From contig NW_026262668.1 in NCBI RefSeq assembly GCF_021869535.1, forward strand, positions 136,511,635-136,575,634: DNA of 64,000 nucleotides, written 5' to 3'. A program made the position numbers and the translations under genes. Positions 22,276 through 34,321 of the stretch are shown piece by piece. The notes beneath the pieces were generated by a model, which did no database searches, was not told the DNA's origin, and saw only the letters and a list, made by a program, of their open reading frames with translations. The first letter of the stretch is position 1, and every line of letters begins with the position of its first letter. The DNA comes from Mytilus californianus. Lineage: Eukaryota > Mollusca > Bivalvia > Mytilida > Mytilidae.

Positions 22276-22279
22276 TGAA

Positions 22280-22480
22280 AAAGAGAGGCGAATAATACCT
22301 AAGGGACATTCATACTTTCACAACGCCATGGCAAAAAACAAAAACGACAAAAAGACAAAAAACGATATACAAACACAACATAGATAACTAAAGGCTAAGC
22401 AACACGAACCCCGCCAAAAACTGGAGATGAACTCAGGTACCATGATAAGGTAAGCAGATCCTGCTCACCACCGCGAATAT
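22280..22480 (-). repeat. Solo PLE-A 3' tail
   Basis: It contains AACGCCATGGCAAAAAACAA, GGCTAAGCAACACGAACCCC, GCCAAAAACTGG and GGTAAGCAGATCCTGCTC, in the same order as the A tail adjoining PLE-A at 46.1-46.3 kb. No RT remains next to it. Confidence 0.75.
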
Positions 22481-22949
22481 ATTCTAAACAGGATTGGTCA
22501 GATTGAACAGCGACGGTCTGAAGCCAGCGTTTGATTTACAGAAATTATTAAGAAACTCAGAATCCTATTTACTTTATTCTAATGCAAAATTGTGCGTAGG
22601 TAGTTTTTGCTTTTTGATTTCTTTTCTGGTCATATAACTCCTCAAGTTGGCAAGTGTGTTCAACATCAAAGATATTGTTTTCTATATGAATACGGTGCGT
22701 CCAAAGATCTTTTCTGAATTTACGCACATCGGAAGCTCTCAAATCTTAACAATTTTGAAAGCAAAGCATGTATGGATAATTAAAAACTTTAGAAGCTATA
22801 TGACTTAAAGAGTAGCCAAATCTACCATACGTCAAATTTGCTTGAGTGAGGTGAAACCTTTGTTCTTAAAAAATTCTAAATATATCAACGAGGAAAATGT
22901 AAAATAGATACGTTGTGATACGTTGTGAATATACCAAAGCACTTAATAC

Positions 22950-22998
22950 TGAGCTGATGATAACCTCGAGACCTTGAGGTCTACCAGCAGCAGTATCG
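22950..22998. repeat. CTGATGATA-CCTCG repeat end
   Basis: GAGCTGATGATAACCTCGAG through GGTCTACCAGCAGCAGT is a decayed copy of a short repeat also glimpsed at 25845-25870 (AAGCTGATGATACCC) and inverted near 36345. It shows the hammerhead-like heptamer CTGATGA, but I could not draw a canonical stem II or III around it. Confidence 0.4.
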
Positions 22999-22999
22999 A

Positions 23000-23516
23000 A
23001 AATTACTCATCACATATTGTTTTCTTTGTAATTTTGGTAAATGCTGAACCTAACAAATCTTAAATACAAACATAGTTATTCCTTATTAGCATGACCCGTG
23101 CATGTTTGTCAAATATGCCGTACTATTGTTTTACATTACCTTTATTTCAAAATGTTCATATATTTAATAACATCGTCAGGATACTTTTTCAATGTATCTT
23201 TTACAAAGAATCACCAATATGCTTCAAAAAACATAGGACTGGTCTAGGGAACATTACCATTCTGACCATTGTTTCTGTTGTTTTGAAGTATGTAGACATA
23301 TTACCCATTCTGACCATTGCTTTTGTTCTTATAAGGTATGGAATCATATCCCTTTCCATGTAACCAGTATAATTTCAAGATAACATTGATATTTCACTCC
23401 AATAAAATAAAAATATAAGTAGCTTCAGAACAGTAGTTAAGGACAGAGGAAGTGGAGGCAGTTTGGTAATGTCCGACTGGAGCATCAGAGGATAATTGAG
23501 TATCAGGCAATAGCAA

Positions 23517-23551
<35 letters not shown>

Positions 23552-24050
23552 ACACACACACACATCTCTAATGTCATATTAACATGTAAAGCCAGTGAAT
23601 AGTAAATTTCCTTAATGTTATTAAAGGGTAAATTGGCGGAGACAATAACATTTGGAGATAATTTCTTCTAAGATAAAATTACGGATTTTCGTATTATGAA
23701 ATTACGAAAAGTCTAAAAACATTGATATATAAAAATCCTTCACACCAATCCAGACAGAAAATTTTGACAAAGCACCACGCATTTTATTCAAATGTGTATA
23801 GAAAACTAAATACCAACATGCTATTGTATTCTTTATAGAATATTTTCCTCGTGTTAATTGTATTTCAGTCATAGATACACTTGAAATGCTAACCCATCTA
23901 TACTGTTACATCACAAAGCGATTTGTAAATATACTTTTTAATAACTAAACACGTACTCCGATGCCTGTGAACAAGTAAACATATGCTCTTTATAAGACAG
24001 AACACAAGATAGAGATTCCTTTATAATGTACATTCGTATTCTCCTTTTAA
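23000..24050. other. AT-rich DNA with one microsatellite
   Basis: Apart from the (AC)n run at 23517-23566 and a short repeated CATTCTGACCATTG block (23261-23330), nothing is recognised. The 90-codon frame at 23091-23363 contains that repeat and no known motif. Confidence 0.45.
23517..23566. repeat. (AC)n microsatellite
   Basis: About 25 AC units with a single interruption (ATAC). Confidence 0.97.
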
Positions 24051-24051
24051 T

Positions 24052-24390
24052 AGATATAAGAAGGTGTGGTATGAGTGCCAATGAGACAACTCTCAATCCA
24101 AGTCAAAATTTATAAAAGTAGACCATTTTAGTTATAGGTCAAAGTACGGCCTTCAACACGGCGCATTGGCTCACACCGAACAGCAAGCTATAAAGGGCCC
24201 CAAAAATTACTAGTGTAAAACCATTCAAACGGGAAAACAAACGGTCTAATCTATATAAAAAACGATAAACGAGAAACACTAATGAACCACATCAACAAAC
24301 GACAACTATTGAACATCAGATTCCTGACTTTGGACAGGTGCAAACAATTGCAGCGGGTTTAAACGTTTTAATGGTACCAAACATTCACCC
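24052..24390 (-). repeat. Solo D tail, near full length
   Basis: It runs from AGATATAAGAAGGTGTGGTA through GTACGGCCTTCAACACGGC, GCTCACACCGAACAGCAAGC, AAAGGGCCCCAAAAATTACT and TTGCAGCGGGTTTAAACGTT. It is the inverse of 58735-59078. It is non-coding, the longest D copy here, and useful as a family reference. Confidence 0.85.
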
Positions 24391-24399
24391 TTATCTGAA

Positions 24400-25205
24400 A
24401 CAATAGTGTAACATCACAACATAAAAAGATTCACTATAAAATATCAATTGAAATGGCTTAACTCAATCAAAAGACATATTAACACCAGTGAACATACACT
24501 GAAAAAAAAATTTGATCTATGATAGAATGTAAATACAAAATAAATAAACTAAGGGAAGAATAATTAAAGTAACATGTTATACCGCTGTGAAATGTTAAAC
24601 AATTTAAGAAAAACAATATGCTTGAACAAAAATATCAGCCATTTGCAATTACTATAAACACAGGTTAATTTTGTTGTTAGGTATACGTGTACAGTTCAAA
24701 TTGAGAAAGGAAATATTTTTACAAAATAAATAATTTGGATGTTCAGAGTACGAAGAAGTGAAAATTTATAGTAATATCAAACACTTATCAAAGCTGGTAA
24801 ATAGACCAGATATAACCCTGAATACGTAAACATTAAATAACAAAAAAGCATTAGTATCAACAGGTCAAATAAACAAGAAAGTACGATTTGAGAGTACTCG
24901 CAGTTACTGACAGCTAGTTAAAAGCCAAAACCAATTAATAATAAAAAATCATGCATCAGAGACTAAAATCAACTAACTAAAACACATCCCAGGGATTTAG
25001 TATTTTAACGTCATGGACAGTCAAAGAAGAAATGACTTGTGCAATGCCAAAAATAAATGTATCGACAGGCAGTAGGATAGTTAGGAGTTAACTTCTTTAT
25101 AGATGAACGTGGGTGTGTCTTTATAAGTCTGATTATAGTTCTGTACAGTTTAGTCGGCATGCATATTGATATGTGATCCGGTTTTTCAATGCAGCCAAAT
25201 AATAG
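24400..25205. other. AT-rich DNA, nothing recognised
   Basis: No gene or repeat could be assigned. Confidence 0.4.
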
Positions 25206-25209
25206 AATT

Positions 25210-25300
25210 ATAAATAAAGGCAACAGTAGTATACCGCTGTTCAGTAGGCATAACATCTAGTACAATTGATATCCTCAATATCTTCTGAAAAACAATTATC
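25210..25300 (-). repeat. C-tail terminal fragment
   Basis: TAAAGGCAACAGTAGTATAC and CGCTGTTCAGTAGGCATAA match the extreme end of the C tail. The rest is absent. Confidence 0.6.
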
Positions 25301-25898
25301 TGAAATGACCTTTAATGAAAGAGAAGAAACTACATTCGAAGTGTATACTTCTTTGGTCATGACTAAGAACTTATTCTGCAAAAAAATGAAACTTATTTAC
25401 ATTTAAACTGAAATGACAACTATGGAAATGTGAATAACTTCTCTTTTTTCCATTCTTTACAACAGAAATCAAATGAAAAGAAGTAGTCGCGCACTCGTGG
25501 CAACTAATGAATTTTGGTCCAGACGTATTTCTCACAAATGTTTTTATCTTTTTAAAATTTGAAATTACACGTTATAAATTTTGTACATTCGAGGCGCTTT
25601 TCTGGAATTATCATCATTAAAAACGACCAACCCCAATAATTTAAAGCCAAGCATGTATATAAATTTGTAAAGTTAAAGAATTATTTGATCGGAAGGTACA
25701 TAAAAAGAAAAACCGAACTCACATAAGGTTAACTTTGCCTGGTGGAGTTCAAAATGTCAAAAATCATTTTTACTACATTTATCAACGTTTATTTAAAAAT
25801 GATATGTTATAAATAATGCCAGTATAGTAGCACTGACTACTAAGCTGATGATACCCACACAGTGCTAGAAAATAGAAATAACACGAGAGAAAGTTTTT

Positions 25899-25939
25899 GC
25901 ATCCGAAGCGCGTTTTGATTAACTTTCATCAGAAAGATC
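25899..25939 (-). ncRNA. Hammerhead motif, family M3-like, degraded
   Basis: On the minus strand CTGATGA (complement of 25927-25933) is intact, followed by a shortened stem II region and then ACGCGCTTC and GGATGC. The GAA before stem III has become CAA. The layout matches the M3 copies at 3068 and 26949. A repeat with AAGCTGATGATACCC sits just to the left on the plus strand. Confidence 0.45.
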
Positions 25940-25999
25940 ATAACTGAAAATGTTGTAAGTATGTGTACATATTACAACTTGCAAACATTGAAGCGATTT

Positions 26000-26800
26000 G
26001 ACCAAAAGGGACTAAATAGAATTGTTAAATCCGCTTTACCTTGATCGAGGGAGTACTAGTAGCATTGTGGTGGTTTTGACGTTTCGCTTTATGTCGCGAG
26101 ATTGATTTGATGGTGATGTGTTCTACGACAAGGAATTGTAATGAAAAATGTTTCTATGAGTTAGGACAATTTTATGTTTCCTTGTGCATACATTTTAGGG
26201 TTGTTCGTAAGGAACAATTAAATAAACTGAAAACAGAACTTATTTATAGCTATTGCCAATTGTTCCACTGAGAATCGGTTCAATTTATTCAATAAAACAA
26301 GTCAATATATTTTGACATTGATCTTTTACACAAGATACCTTGAAGCTAAGTACATTTTTACTTCCTTTTCTTAAAGAGCAACACCGGCAGATAAGACATT
26401 TTATTGTGATTTTTATTAACATCCAGTAAGGAAACGACTTGTCTATGTAATTTAAACGACAAAACTGCATTGGAAAATCTTCTTTTAATTCAACAAAGAG
26501 ACTCAAATGTAAAATAAAGCGGATAGTTAGATAAAGATAATGCAAAATCGTTGATGGTAAGACATGTGCAGGCAATTACCATAACTAGGACAATAATTAT
26601 CTTTCTCATTTTACAAAACCTTGATTCTTATGATTAAATTGAACTCTGTTGCTCACGTTTTATATGAAAAGATCATGCGTAAATGGGGCTGATATTCATA
26701 TTATGCTACTTCCAGAAGGAAAAAATCAGCATTTGGAAACTAAACGAATCAATGTGATAACGTTTTGTGTTCAAAAGTCCTTTCTGTTAAAAGCACTTTG
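26000..26800. other. AT-rich DNA, nothing recognised
   Basis: The open frames of 75-96 codons here carry no motif I recognise. Confidence 0.4.
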
Positions 26801-26804
26801 TAAC

Positions 26805-26880
26805 ATGTGTGTAGGTCACATGGATATTTTAGTAATTATGTGTAGGTCACATGGATTTTTTAATTATTATGTGTAGGTCC
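26805..26880. repeat. ~37-bp tandem repeat, 2.5 copies
   Basis: ATGTGTGTAGGTCACATGGAT recurs (as ATGTGTAGGTCACATGGATT, then truncated ATGTGTAGGTCC) at about 26804, 26838 and 26868. Confidence 0.8.
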
Positions 26881-26948
26881 TTTTGTTTGTATATGGTCTT
26901 CACGTGTTTCTGTACAGATATCTTTTACTTTCAAATATTGGGTTTTGT

Positions 26949-26990
26949 GAGTTCATGATGGAGGTAACTGTAGAAAAGCGCTTCGGACGC
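26949..26990 (+). ncRNA. Hammerhead motif, family M3, core mutated
   Basis: The upstream flank ACTTTCAAATATT matches the flank of the copy at 3068. The 3' half is intact: GAA, octamer AAGCGCTT, C at the cleavage site, GGACGC. The 5' core reads ATGATGG in place of CTGATGA, so activity is not expected. Confidence 0.55.
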
Positions 26991-26999
26991 ACACGTGCT

Positions 27000-28430
27000 A
27001 TTTTCAGTGTTTGAAGAACAGAAGGGATGTAGATTGTCTTTCAAATTATTATCATTTTAACAATTGTGACATTTTTATTTAAACGAATAATAACAACAAC
27101 AAAAATGATTTATCCTAATTTCATTTTATCTTTTCACTTTATAGACGTAACTTTCGTCAATTTATAACAGTTTTTATCTTCTGTATAGTAACTAATGTTC
27201 TTTTTACTGTTAAATTGATAATTATAATAAAAAAAATAGAAATACGATCACTTTATTCATTAAATCTAAGGTTAACCTCAGGATCTAAGGCGTAAAAAGT
27301 TTAAGAAAAAGTATGTACAATGATCTTTACCATACAAGAAAACTATATTTAAAGTATACAATGTGTTAACAATCCCACTACTAGATTGGTGGACAACACA
27401 ATAACCTACATGTACCATCTAAGATAGACAAATTGTTATTTCTACTTATTTCTGAAAGGAGATGGTAATAGTGGTTAAATGATTGGTATAACTTTACCTG
27501 ATAAAAGACATATTAATCATGTGCAATCATGTGCAAATTTCTATAAAAATCATCAGCACATGTATCTGAAGAATCAAAATATGTGCTTTTACTTTACGAA
27601 AAATCTAAATATGTAGCAATGTTGCAATGAAAATCTTCTATATGCTTAAACTAATCATTGACTGATTGGAAAATTTCGAAAACTGCTGTTCTAATATATG
27701 AACTAAATCTGGTAATTTGTCTTAGTAACATTGTATTGTGCTATTTAAACAGACTAAAAATGAAACATAAGCATACTAAATTGCTATTTATATATTTGCT
27801 GTATTCAAATATTTAATTCTGCCATTAATGATGTAAAAATGACAAAAATATTGCATATAGGTATGAGACTCAGATTGACATCTGGTCTTTAGTTGACGTC
27901 CAATCCTCAAATCGGAACCAAAACTAAAGTTACAGTCTCCTACCAAGGTCTAAATTTTTTCTCCTCTTATTGACGTCTAATTTTACGTTAAATGCCATGC
28001 GTCCGATCTCGCAATGATTTATTTCTAGTTTGATTTTTCTATTTTCTGTAGTTTTCTTTGCTTTTTCTTCGTATCATATTGCCTAAATAGACAACATGCC
28101 AAATCATAATATTGCCACTGAGTTGACTTGTTAAAATGAACAGCAATAAAGACCGTATTTCATCTCCAAATAAGCAACTAAAACAAAGTAAAAGTGGGAA
28201 TATGGAGTAAATGACAGATCATAATGACATTAGATATTTCCTATAGAAAACTTTAATTCAGTGGACCTAGATCAACTAAGTATTCCATTAATATTCGGTT
28301 TTGTTACATTTTTATGTTTTCTTCGCTTTATTCTTGCTCTGTTTCACTCCATTTATGTTCATAATTTTGTCAGTTTTGTAACTACTAGTTTCTATCAATA
28401 CCAGGAAGAAAGCTTCTCCAAATGAAGGCT
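27000..28430. other. AT-rich DNA, nothing recognised
   Basis: No coding, RNA or repeat feature could be supported. Confidence 0.4.
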
Positions 28431-28439
28431 TCGGGTGCA

Positions 28440-28570
28440 GTAAGTAGTGGGGTAGATATCTGGCCGGTTAAAGCAAAAACTTTACAAATGGTATTTGCTG
28501 CTTCTCTGCCAATCACACAACCCTTGGAACTAGACTGGTCGACTCGAAGTTAGAATAAAGTATATGTGCA
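28440..28570 (+). mobile_element. SINE body fragment
   Basis: TTAAAGCAAAAACTTTACAA, GGTATTTGCTGCTTCTCTGC and GACTGGTCGACTCGAAGTTA match the body of a tRNA-derived SINE that I recall as common in mussels. The tRNA-like head is not recognisable here. It is followed directly by a short tandem array. Confidence 0.55.
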
Positions 28571-28695
28571 TCGTGTCGTTACGGACTGTTTCCTTTTGTA
28601 AGGTAGTTTTTGTGCATCGTGTCGTTACGGACTGGACTGTTACCTTTTGTAAGGTAGTTTTTGTGCATCGTGTCGTTACGGACTGTTACTCTTTT
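28566..28695. repeat. ~55-bp tandem repeat next to SINE, 3 copies
   Basis: GTGCATCGTGTCGTTACGGA recurs at about 28566, 28612 and 28663, separated by CCTTTTGTAAGGTAGTTTTT. The spacer contains a small palindrome ACCTT...AAGGT. Confidence 0.9.
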
Positions 28696-28699
28696 TACA

Positions 28700-29750
28700 T
28701 ATGGCTGTGGTGACTTATGCAGTAAATAAAACATGACATAAAATATGAACTATTCTTATATTTACATTCATATATGTTATTGATATGGCAAATCTGTCGT
28801 TGGTGCTGCATTGAGAGTGGTAAATTGTAATAAATAGGAAAACCAAAATGATTTTAACATTTAACGAGAAATTGTAATCCATAATGTATTGATTTTCTAT
28901 CACGCTCACAATGCAATTTAAACAAATGTCTATTTTGGGTAATATAAATTCACTTTACACTTTAACATTAGGTAAAATCTTAAAGACAAACGACAATTTA
29001 ATTTCATTAAACGTATTATATTGAGATCTTGATTGTAAAGTATCTACTTTTTTGTTGTGACACTTTTTTGGTTCTTTTTTTAAATTTTATGTTGATTGCT
29101 TTTTTATGTATATGTTCGGTAATATCTTATTTTCCCGTTTATCGTCAGCTATGTACGGTTGCAATCCTTCATATTTTCACAAGTATACAATCAAATATTA
29201 AAGTTTCTATGTTCGATGAAAATCAATATCCTTTGATCAGGTATGAAAGAGGAGAGCGGTATATTTCTCATCAATCGATTGTGTTTCTCATCTTTTACTT
29301 CTGTTTTCTTTATAGAACATCACATACAATGTATATATGTGATTTACATATAAGCTAAAGGATATTCGCCGAACTTTTTTAGGTGGTAAATTCTAACGAG
29401 ATATGAAATTAAGAATTCGAAGTAAGACAACACCATGGAACATGGAACCATAAAAAGACGAACATATAGGCAACAATAAAAACACCAAACAAAAATCTAA
29501 AGATTTTAAAAATGATGAATCCTTTCACAACTGGAGTGAAATCAGGTGTTCTGTAAACGTTTGTAGTCCATGCTTTATTACGAAACCAGGTGCTTAATTC
29601 TCGTAAATAAATATTGATAGATAGTATTATAATTCATGGCAGACATCATACAAACGCTGAAATGTCATAAATATGTGAATTTTCTGTTAATTTACTTTTT
29701 ATAAAATGTTGAATTTTTCGAAACACTAAGGTTTTTCTACCCAAATGTAT
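28700..29750. other. AT-rich DNA, nothing recognised
   Basis: The 109-codon frame at 29029-29358 is rich in Phe, Leu, Ile and Cys as expected from T-rich DNA and has no motif I know. Confidence 0.4.
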
Positions 29751-29759
29751 ATATTTCCC

Positions 29760-29950
29760 TAGCCTTATATTGCACAACACAACATTTTCAAATTTTCGAT
29801 TTTTGATTCTCTTCAACTTCTTTTTTGATTTGGCATTCTATCTGGTTTTTTTTTAGCTTTACTAAATAGTCTTATGTAGACGTAACGCGCGTTTGGCGTA
29901 CAAAAGTATATGTCTGGCATCATTGATGAATTGTATCAACACTTGAAACT
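29760..29950 (+). ncRNA. Hammerhead-bearing repeat, family M2, decayed
   Basis: The motif spans about 29856-29899: CTAAATA replaces CTGATGA, stem II GTC/GAC is kept, GTA replaces GAA, then ACGCGCGT (29885-29892), T in place of C, and TGGCGT. Only the architecture survives. The flanks (CTCTTCAACTTC before; TCATTGATGAATT after) match the M2 family context. Confidence 0.55.
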
Positions 29951-30039
29951 TAAACTGGCTTAAATAATCATTTCTGTTTCGATTTCGTATAACACTGTCA
30001 TGATGACTTTTATCTAAATTGATGAATGTATTCATTGTG

Positions 30040-30160
30040 TCGCTACAATATATTAGACCGACACTGCAGTATTGGCTTTCGATGATCGTAATATATACTC
30101 CACATATTAGTCCGACACTGCAGTATTGGCTTTTGATTATCGTAAAATATTATTCACATA
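30040..30160. repeat. ~59-bp direct duplication
   Basis: GACCGACACTGCAGTATTGG and the following CTTTCGATGATCGTAATATA occur at about 30056 and again, nearly identical, at 30112. Confidence 0.9.
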
Positions 30161-30164
30161 TTTA

Positions 30165-33100
30165 AATATATTGTCACGTGATCTCTTGCACTTGTTCATT
30201 ATTTTTGTGATTTATTCATGACAGAGGGGATAAGGGGAGGTCAAATAAATTTCTGATTATAGAATGTAAAGTGCGAAAAATTTGAAAAAGGCAAGAATTT
30301 AATTCTTGTCTCTAACAACTCAGTAAAGATTTGTATGCATTCTTCATTAACTGTTTTTAAGTTACAAAAATTGTCTGTGCTAAAGCTACATACACGTCTA
30401 AATCTTGGACAGTCAATAAACTTTTAAATGCGAGATGCTATATTTTATCTTATTTTTAAAGAATGTAATTAAGAAACACATGGTGATGAATGGTATCCGT
30501 CCAACTATTGAAACTTCATTGAAAATCAGCTGCTTTAATAAGACTCTTACTTTGATGATATGATTAAAAGAACGCATTCATCAAAGACATGAGAATGATT
30601 AAAGGCTAGAAGTAAATAATGTAAGTTTTGTCTCACTAATCATATATGATTACAAAGCGTAAAACAAATTAGAATCTAATTGGTTTTCAATTTAGATTTT
30701 CAATTTGATTATTAAAATTTAATCAACCTATTCCTGTCATCATTAACAGTACTGTGCATAAAAGGTCAAGACTAAATGTAAGGATAGAAATCTACAACAC
30801 TAGGATCATTATTTTCTCTTGATTATTGTGCCCCTTTTTATCTTCATACCAAAATATTAAGTATTCTAGATTTTAAGCAACACCAACTATTTAATTAAAG
30901 ACAGCTGCTTTAGGTACTGGTCGGAAATTGATCCAAGAAATCTGTTTCCTTCGTGCATGATTCTTTATCGTGTATCCCACATAGTTTTAGTATAGGAGTA
31001 ATTGCTATGCTATTGTTATTATATTGCTTATTTCCTTACGGAGACGTCATGACGATAAAATAATCCCAACGCAGAAGAGAACTTAATATGATGTATATTG
31101 ACATAGGGCATCAAAACTTGTTACAAAAGGATATCCGAACCCAGGAGGTCAGATGATAGCTCATTGAGCAGTCATGTAATAAATAGAAACATGAAATCTG
31201 TATTTTGTTTACTTTGTTATTTTTGAAATGGTTGAAAGTTGTCTAGAACAATGACGAATGCAATGATAACAAAGTAAAATCGGAGGAGTTGTTTCATTCT
31301 TTAGAGGTTAATGGACGTTTTATGCTAGCTTTGCCATAGATCAGGGAATCATAACAATGCAATCACCAGATGTCTTATTGTCTTATGTCAGCTTACTTTA
31401 GCGTGATATTTTGACCGAATTGTGTGTTCAAGATATAAAATAAATATCCTTTCAATTTGCCGTTCTGGAAGTTTGTAGTTGGATATTTGTACATGTCCAA
31501 TACATATGATTGTTTGAAATTCAAGGCATCTGTAAAACAAAAAATGTTTGTGTATTTCATTAAAAATATAAGGCCTATTGTTGATTTCTATAGATTTCCA
31601 ATGTGGCGTGACATCGAATAATCCTTCCCATAATAACAATAGATGATCGGCTAAATTATAGATGTACGCTTATAGTGGTAAGTTGTGTCTTGTTTTCTGT
31701 CAGAACTTCTCATTATTTTATTTCATTATGAGAGATTTGTGTTCTATTGTGACAGATTTGACAGAAATTAATTCAATATGTCTGAGCTGCAAATGTTAGA
31801 ACTAATCTCTTGTTTCTTAAAAGATGTCAGCTTAGTCTTGACGGTTTATCTGGAAGTAGGTCTGTGCTAGAATTGTGATTGTTATTTAGAATGAAACGCA
31901 TAGCAGCATGATAAGTGCCAAACACCAGACGTCACCATTTACTCGGAATTTTTATTTTCTAGGTTACAAAAGCATTATGTACTTTTGGAAACAAGCGTGA
32001 CGTTAACGATGCTCGCAAACTAATCGTACATAGTTTTTTTTTATTAGTTTTTTTAGTAAAAATGCTACAGATAAGTTAACAATATCCTTTCACAGCGTTG
32101 AAAACAGAACTGTTCACACTAATTATTCAGCAAAACTGATTCAAATCACATAATGATTTATTCCTTAAGTTCAGATATTTGGTGAATATTATTGGCCCAG
32201 TCAGGATGCACAATATGTTTATTATCATACAGTAAAGTTGTACATCGTATTTATTATTCAAGAATGTATGGATGTTAGTCTCGCCTTCTCTGATTTCATT
32301 AATGTTATCGTATACATTTTATATGTGACATTAAAAAGTTTCAGTCATTAATCAAACAGTTCTTTCATTTTGATATGCATTGCTTTCAGAAAATGTAAAG
32401 CGACAGCGTGATGAAAGGTTGCCAATTAAATATCTAAATATCAATATCAGCAATTGATCAGAAATATTGTTCTGATAGACATTTTAAAGAAACGTACATA
32501 CTAGCTAAGTACATATGCTTCAGTTAAGAGGGTTTCATTTTCCGCACACATGGACTTTGTATCCATCTACCGGCAACGCATTTAACGTCACTATTCTGAC
32601 CGGACGTGACTGCGTGCGTGTACGTCCAACACAACCAAACGGACGCACAACTTTGGCAAATGTTTTACTGCCGGTCTGAAGAGGACCAAGAGTGACCATA
32701 TTTTTATTCCCCAATCTTGGGGTAGAGAATCAAAAAAAAGGCACGATTTCTGTATCAGCAGCTTTTTTGAATAACTGCTCTCCTGTTTTTCGCTCTTCCT
32801 TCTGCCCGTTTCAAACTTCGTAGTTCTTAAAAAACTCACGGGATAATATATTTTGTCATATTGTCCTTGTTTACTTGACACGGACTTATTGAAAAAAGTT
32901 CAAGATAATTGATATCAGTTGAATATTATCAAAATCATACCAAATTTCTTTATTTTTAAATAAAAGACACTCTTTTATGGGTACGTATGTAGCCAATTGC
33001 AAGGCAAATTTCTTTCCCAATCCAATATACCCTCATTTTCCAGTGGCAGCCCGAATTTCACCGACCTTTATTTCGGACGGCCTCTATTACAGGACCTACC

Positions 33101-34310
33101 TATGTATTTATTGTAAATTTGTCCTAAACATGCATGAAATAGTTGCTACTGAACACTAAGCAAACAATAATCAATCGATCTTTTATTCTCTCAAGACTTT
33201 ACATTCTTCTATAGACTTTATTGAGTAAAGAGTTAATTAAAGTTTGGAATTTTAACACATAAAGTTAATCAAAAGAAATACTTTGCCATATTAATATAAA
33301 CTTTACGTGAATCGGTATCGACCCTTAGCGCAAAAACTGTTATAATATCAGTAAAATCATAATATTTATCAATAAGTCAATTTAAATTGAGAGATGATTT
33401 TGATACTTGATTTCTTCAGAAATAAAATTCACACAAAAAGCTGGATTTTGATTTCTACTGATAATTGCATTCTGAAATGTTAAATGAATACCAGCAGTTC
33501 ATTACAACTACTTATTTCTTTTATTAAATGAAGTGGATATTTCTTAACAATAATATATTATGTTTATTCCTGTTGTAAATGGTATTCTTTCCGAATTGAT
33601 GAAAAAATAATTACACTATATTGTACAGAATATATCTTCCTTTTTTGGCTTTCAAAGTTTCATTTAAATTTTAATAAACAGCTTCAGCATTTTCGACAAG
33701 TAAATTTATTTCCGTGTGTAATGATTTATTCCTGTGTGTAATGATTTATTCTGCTTAAACAAAAAAGTGATAAAAGGGTCTGCCACCTGATAATACAATA
33801 CTTACACTAAATTGTAAAGAAACCATTAGCTATTTGACAGTAATTACAGCGTTGGGTTATCTTAGTGTTATACGTTTTTCTTTTCAACTTTCTGATTTAC
33901 AGTATTGAATAATGCAAAAACAATTGTGTCCAATAGGGAAAAGCTTAAGACAACTAGGGGCGTTAAATCACATAATTGTTATAGAAAGTGGCATGTTTTG
34001 TCAGATGTCTTCTGCTTTTTCAAATTCTTAAACTTAGATTACAAGTTCTGTCTTATTTGTGTAAGTTTAACCTCGTAAGTCTCGCGTAAACGTTGTAGAC
34101 TTCCCTTATAAAATTATGTCTATTCAATATAGAAATAGATTACAGTTAACAAAGATAACGCACTCTATATCATCGTTTTTATACACATATTAGTGCACAC
34201 AATATTCTTTCAATGCATATCGCAAGAAAGAAAGACAGTTATTTGTGCGTCCATTTACATTTAAAAAACCTACCAGCTAGCCAGCCAGCCAGTCAGAAAG
34301 AAAGAAAACC
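30165..34310. other. Long AT-rich stretch with no supported feature
   Basis: I found no recognisable exon, retroelement or RNA. A 22-bp duplication (TGTGTGTAATGATTTATTC, 33714-33750) and a (CAGC)-rich patch (34272-34292) are the only structures noted. The 96-codon minus frame at 32591-32881 has charged composition but no motif I recognise. Confidence 0.45.
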
Positions 34311-34321
34311 TCAAACGAAAC

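Noticed and set aside
22950-22998. CTGATGA heptamer as another hammerhead
   Set aside because: The following sequence does not give a canonical stem II or a GAA before stem III; kept only as a repeat end.
29029-29358. 109-codon membrane-protein-like frame
   Set aside because: Hydrophobic composition is expected from T-rich DNA; no homology recognised and no gene context.
32681-32710. CTGAAGAGGACC as a hammerhead start
   Set aside because: No GAAA or stem III follows at a suitable distance.
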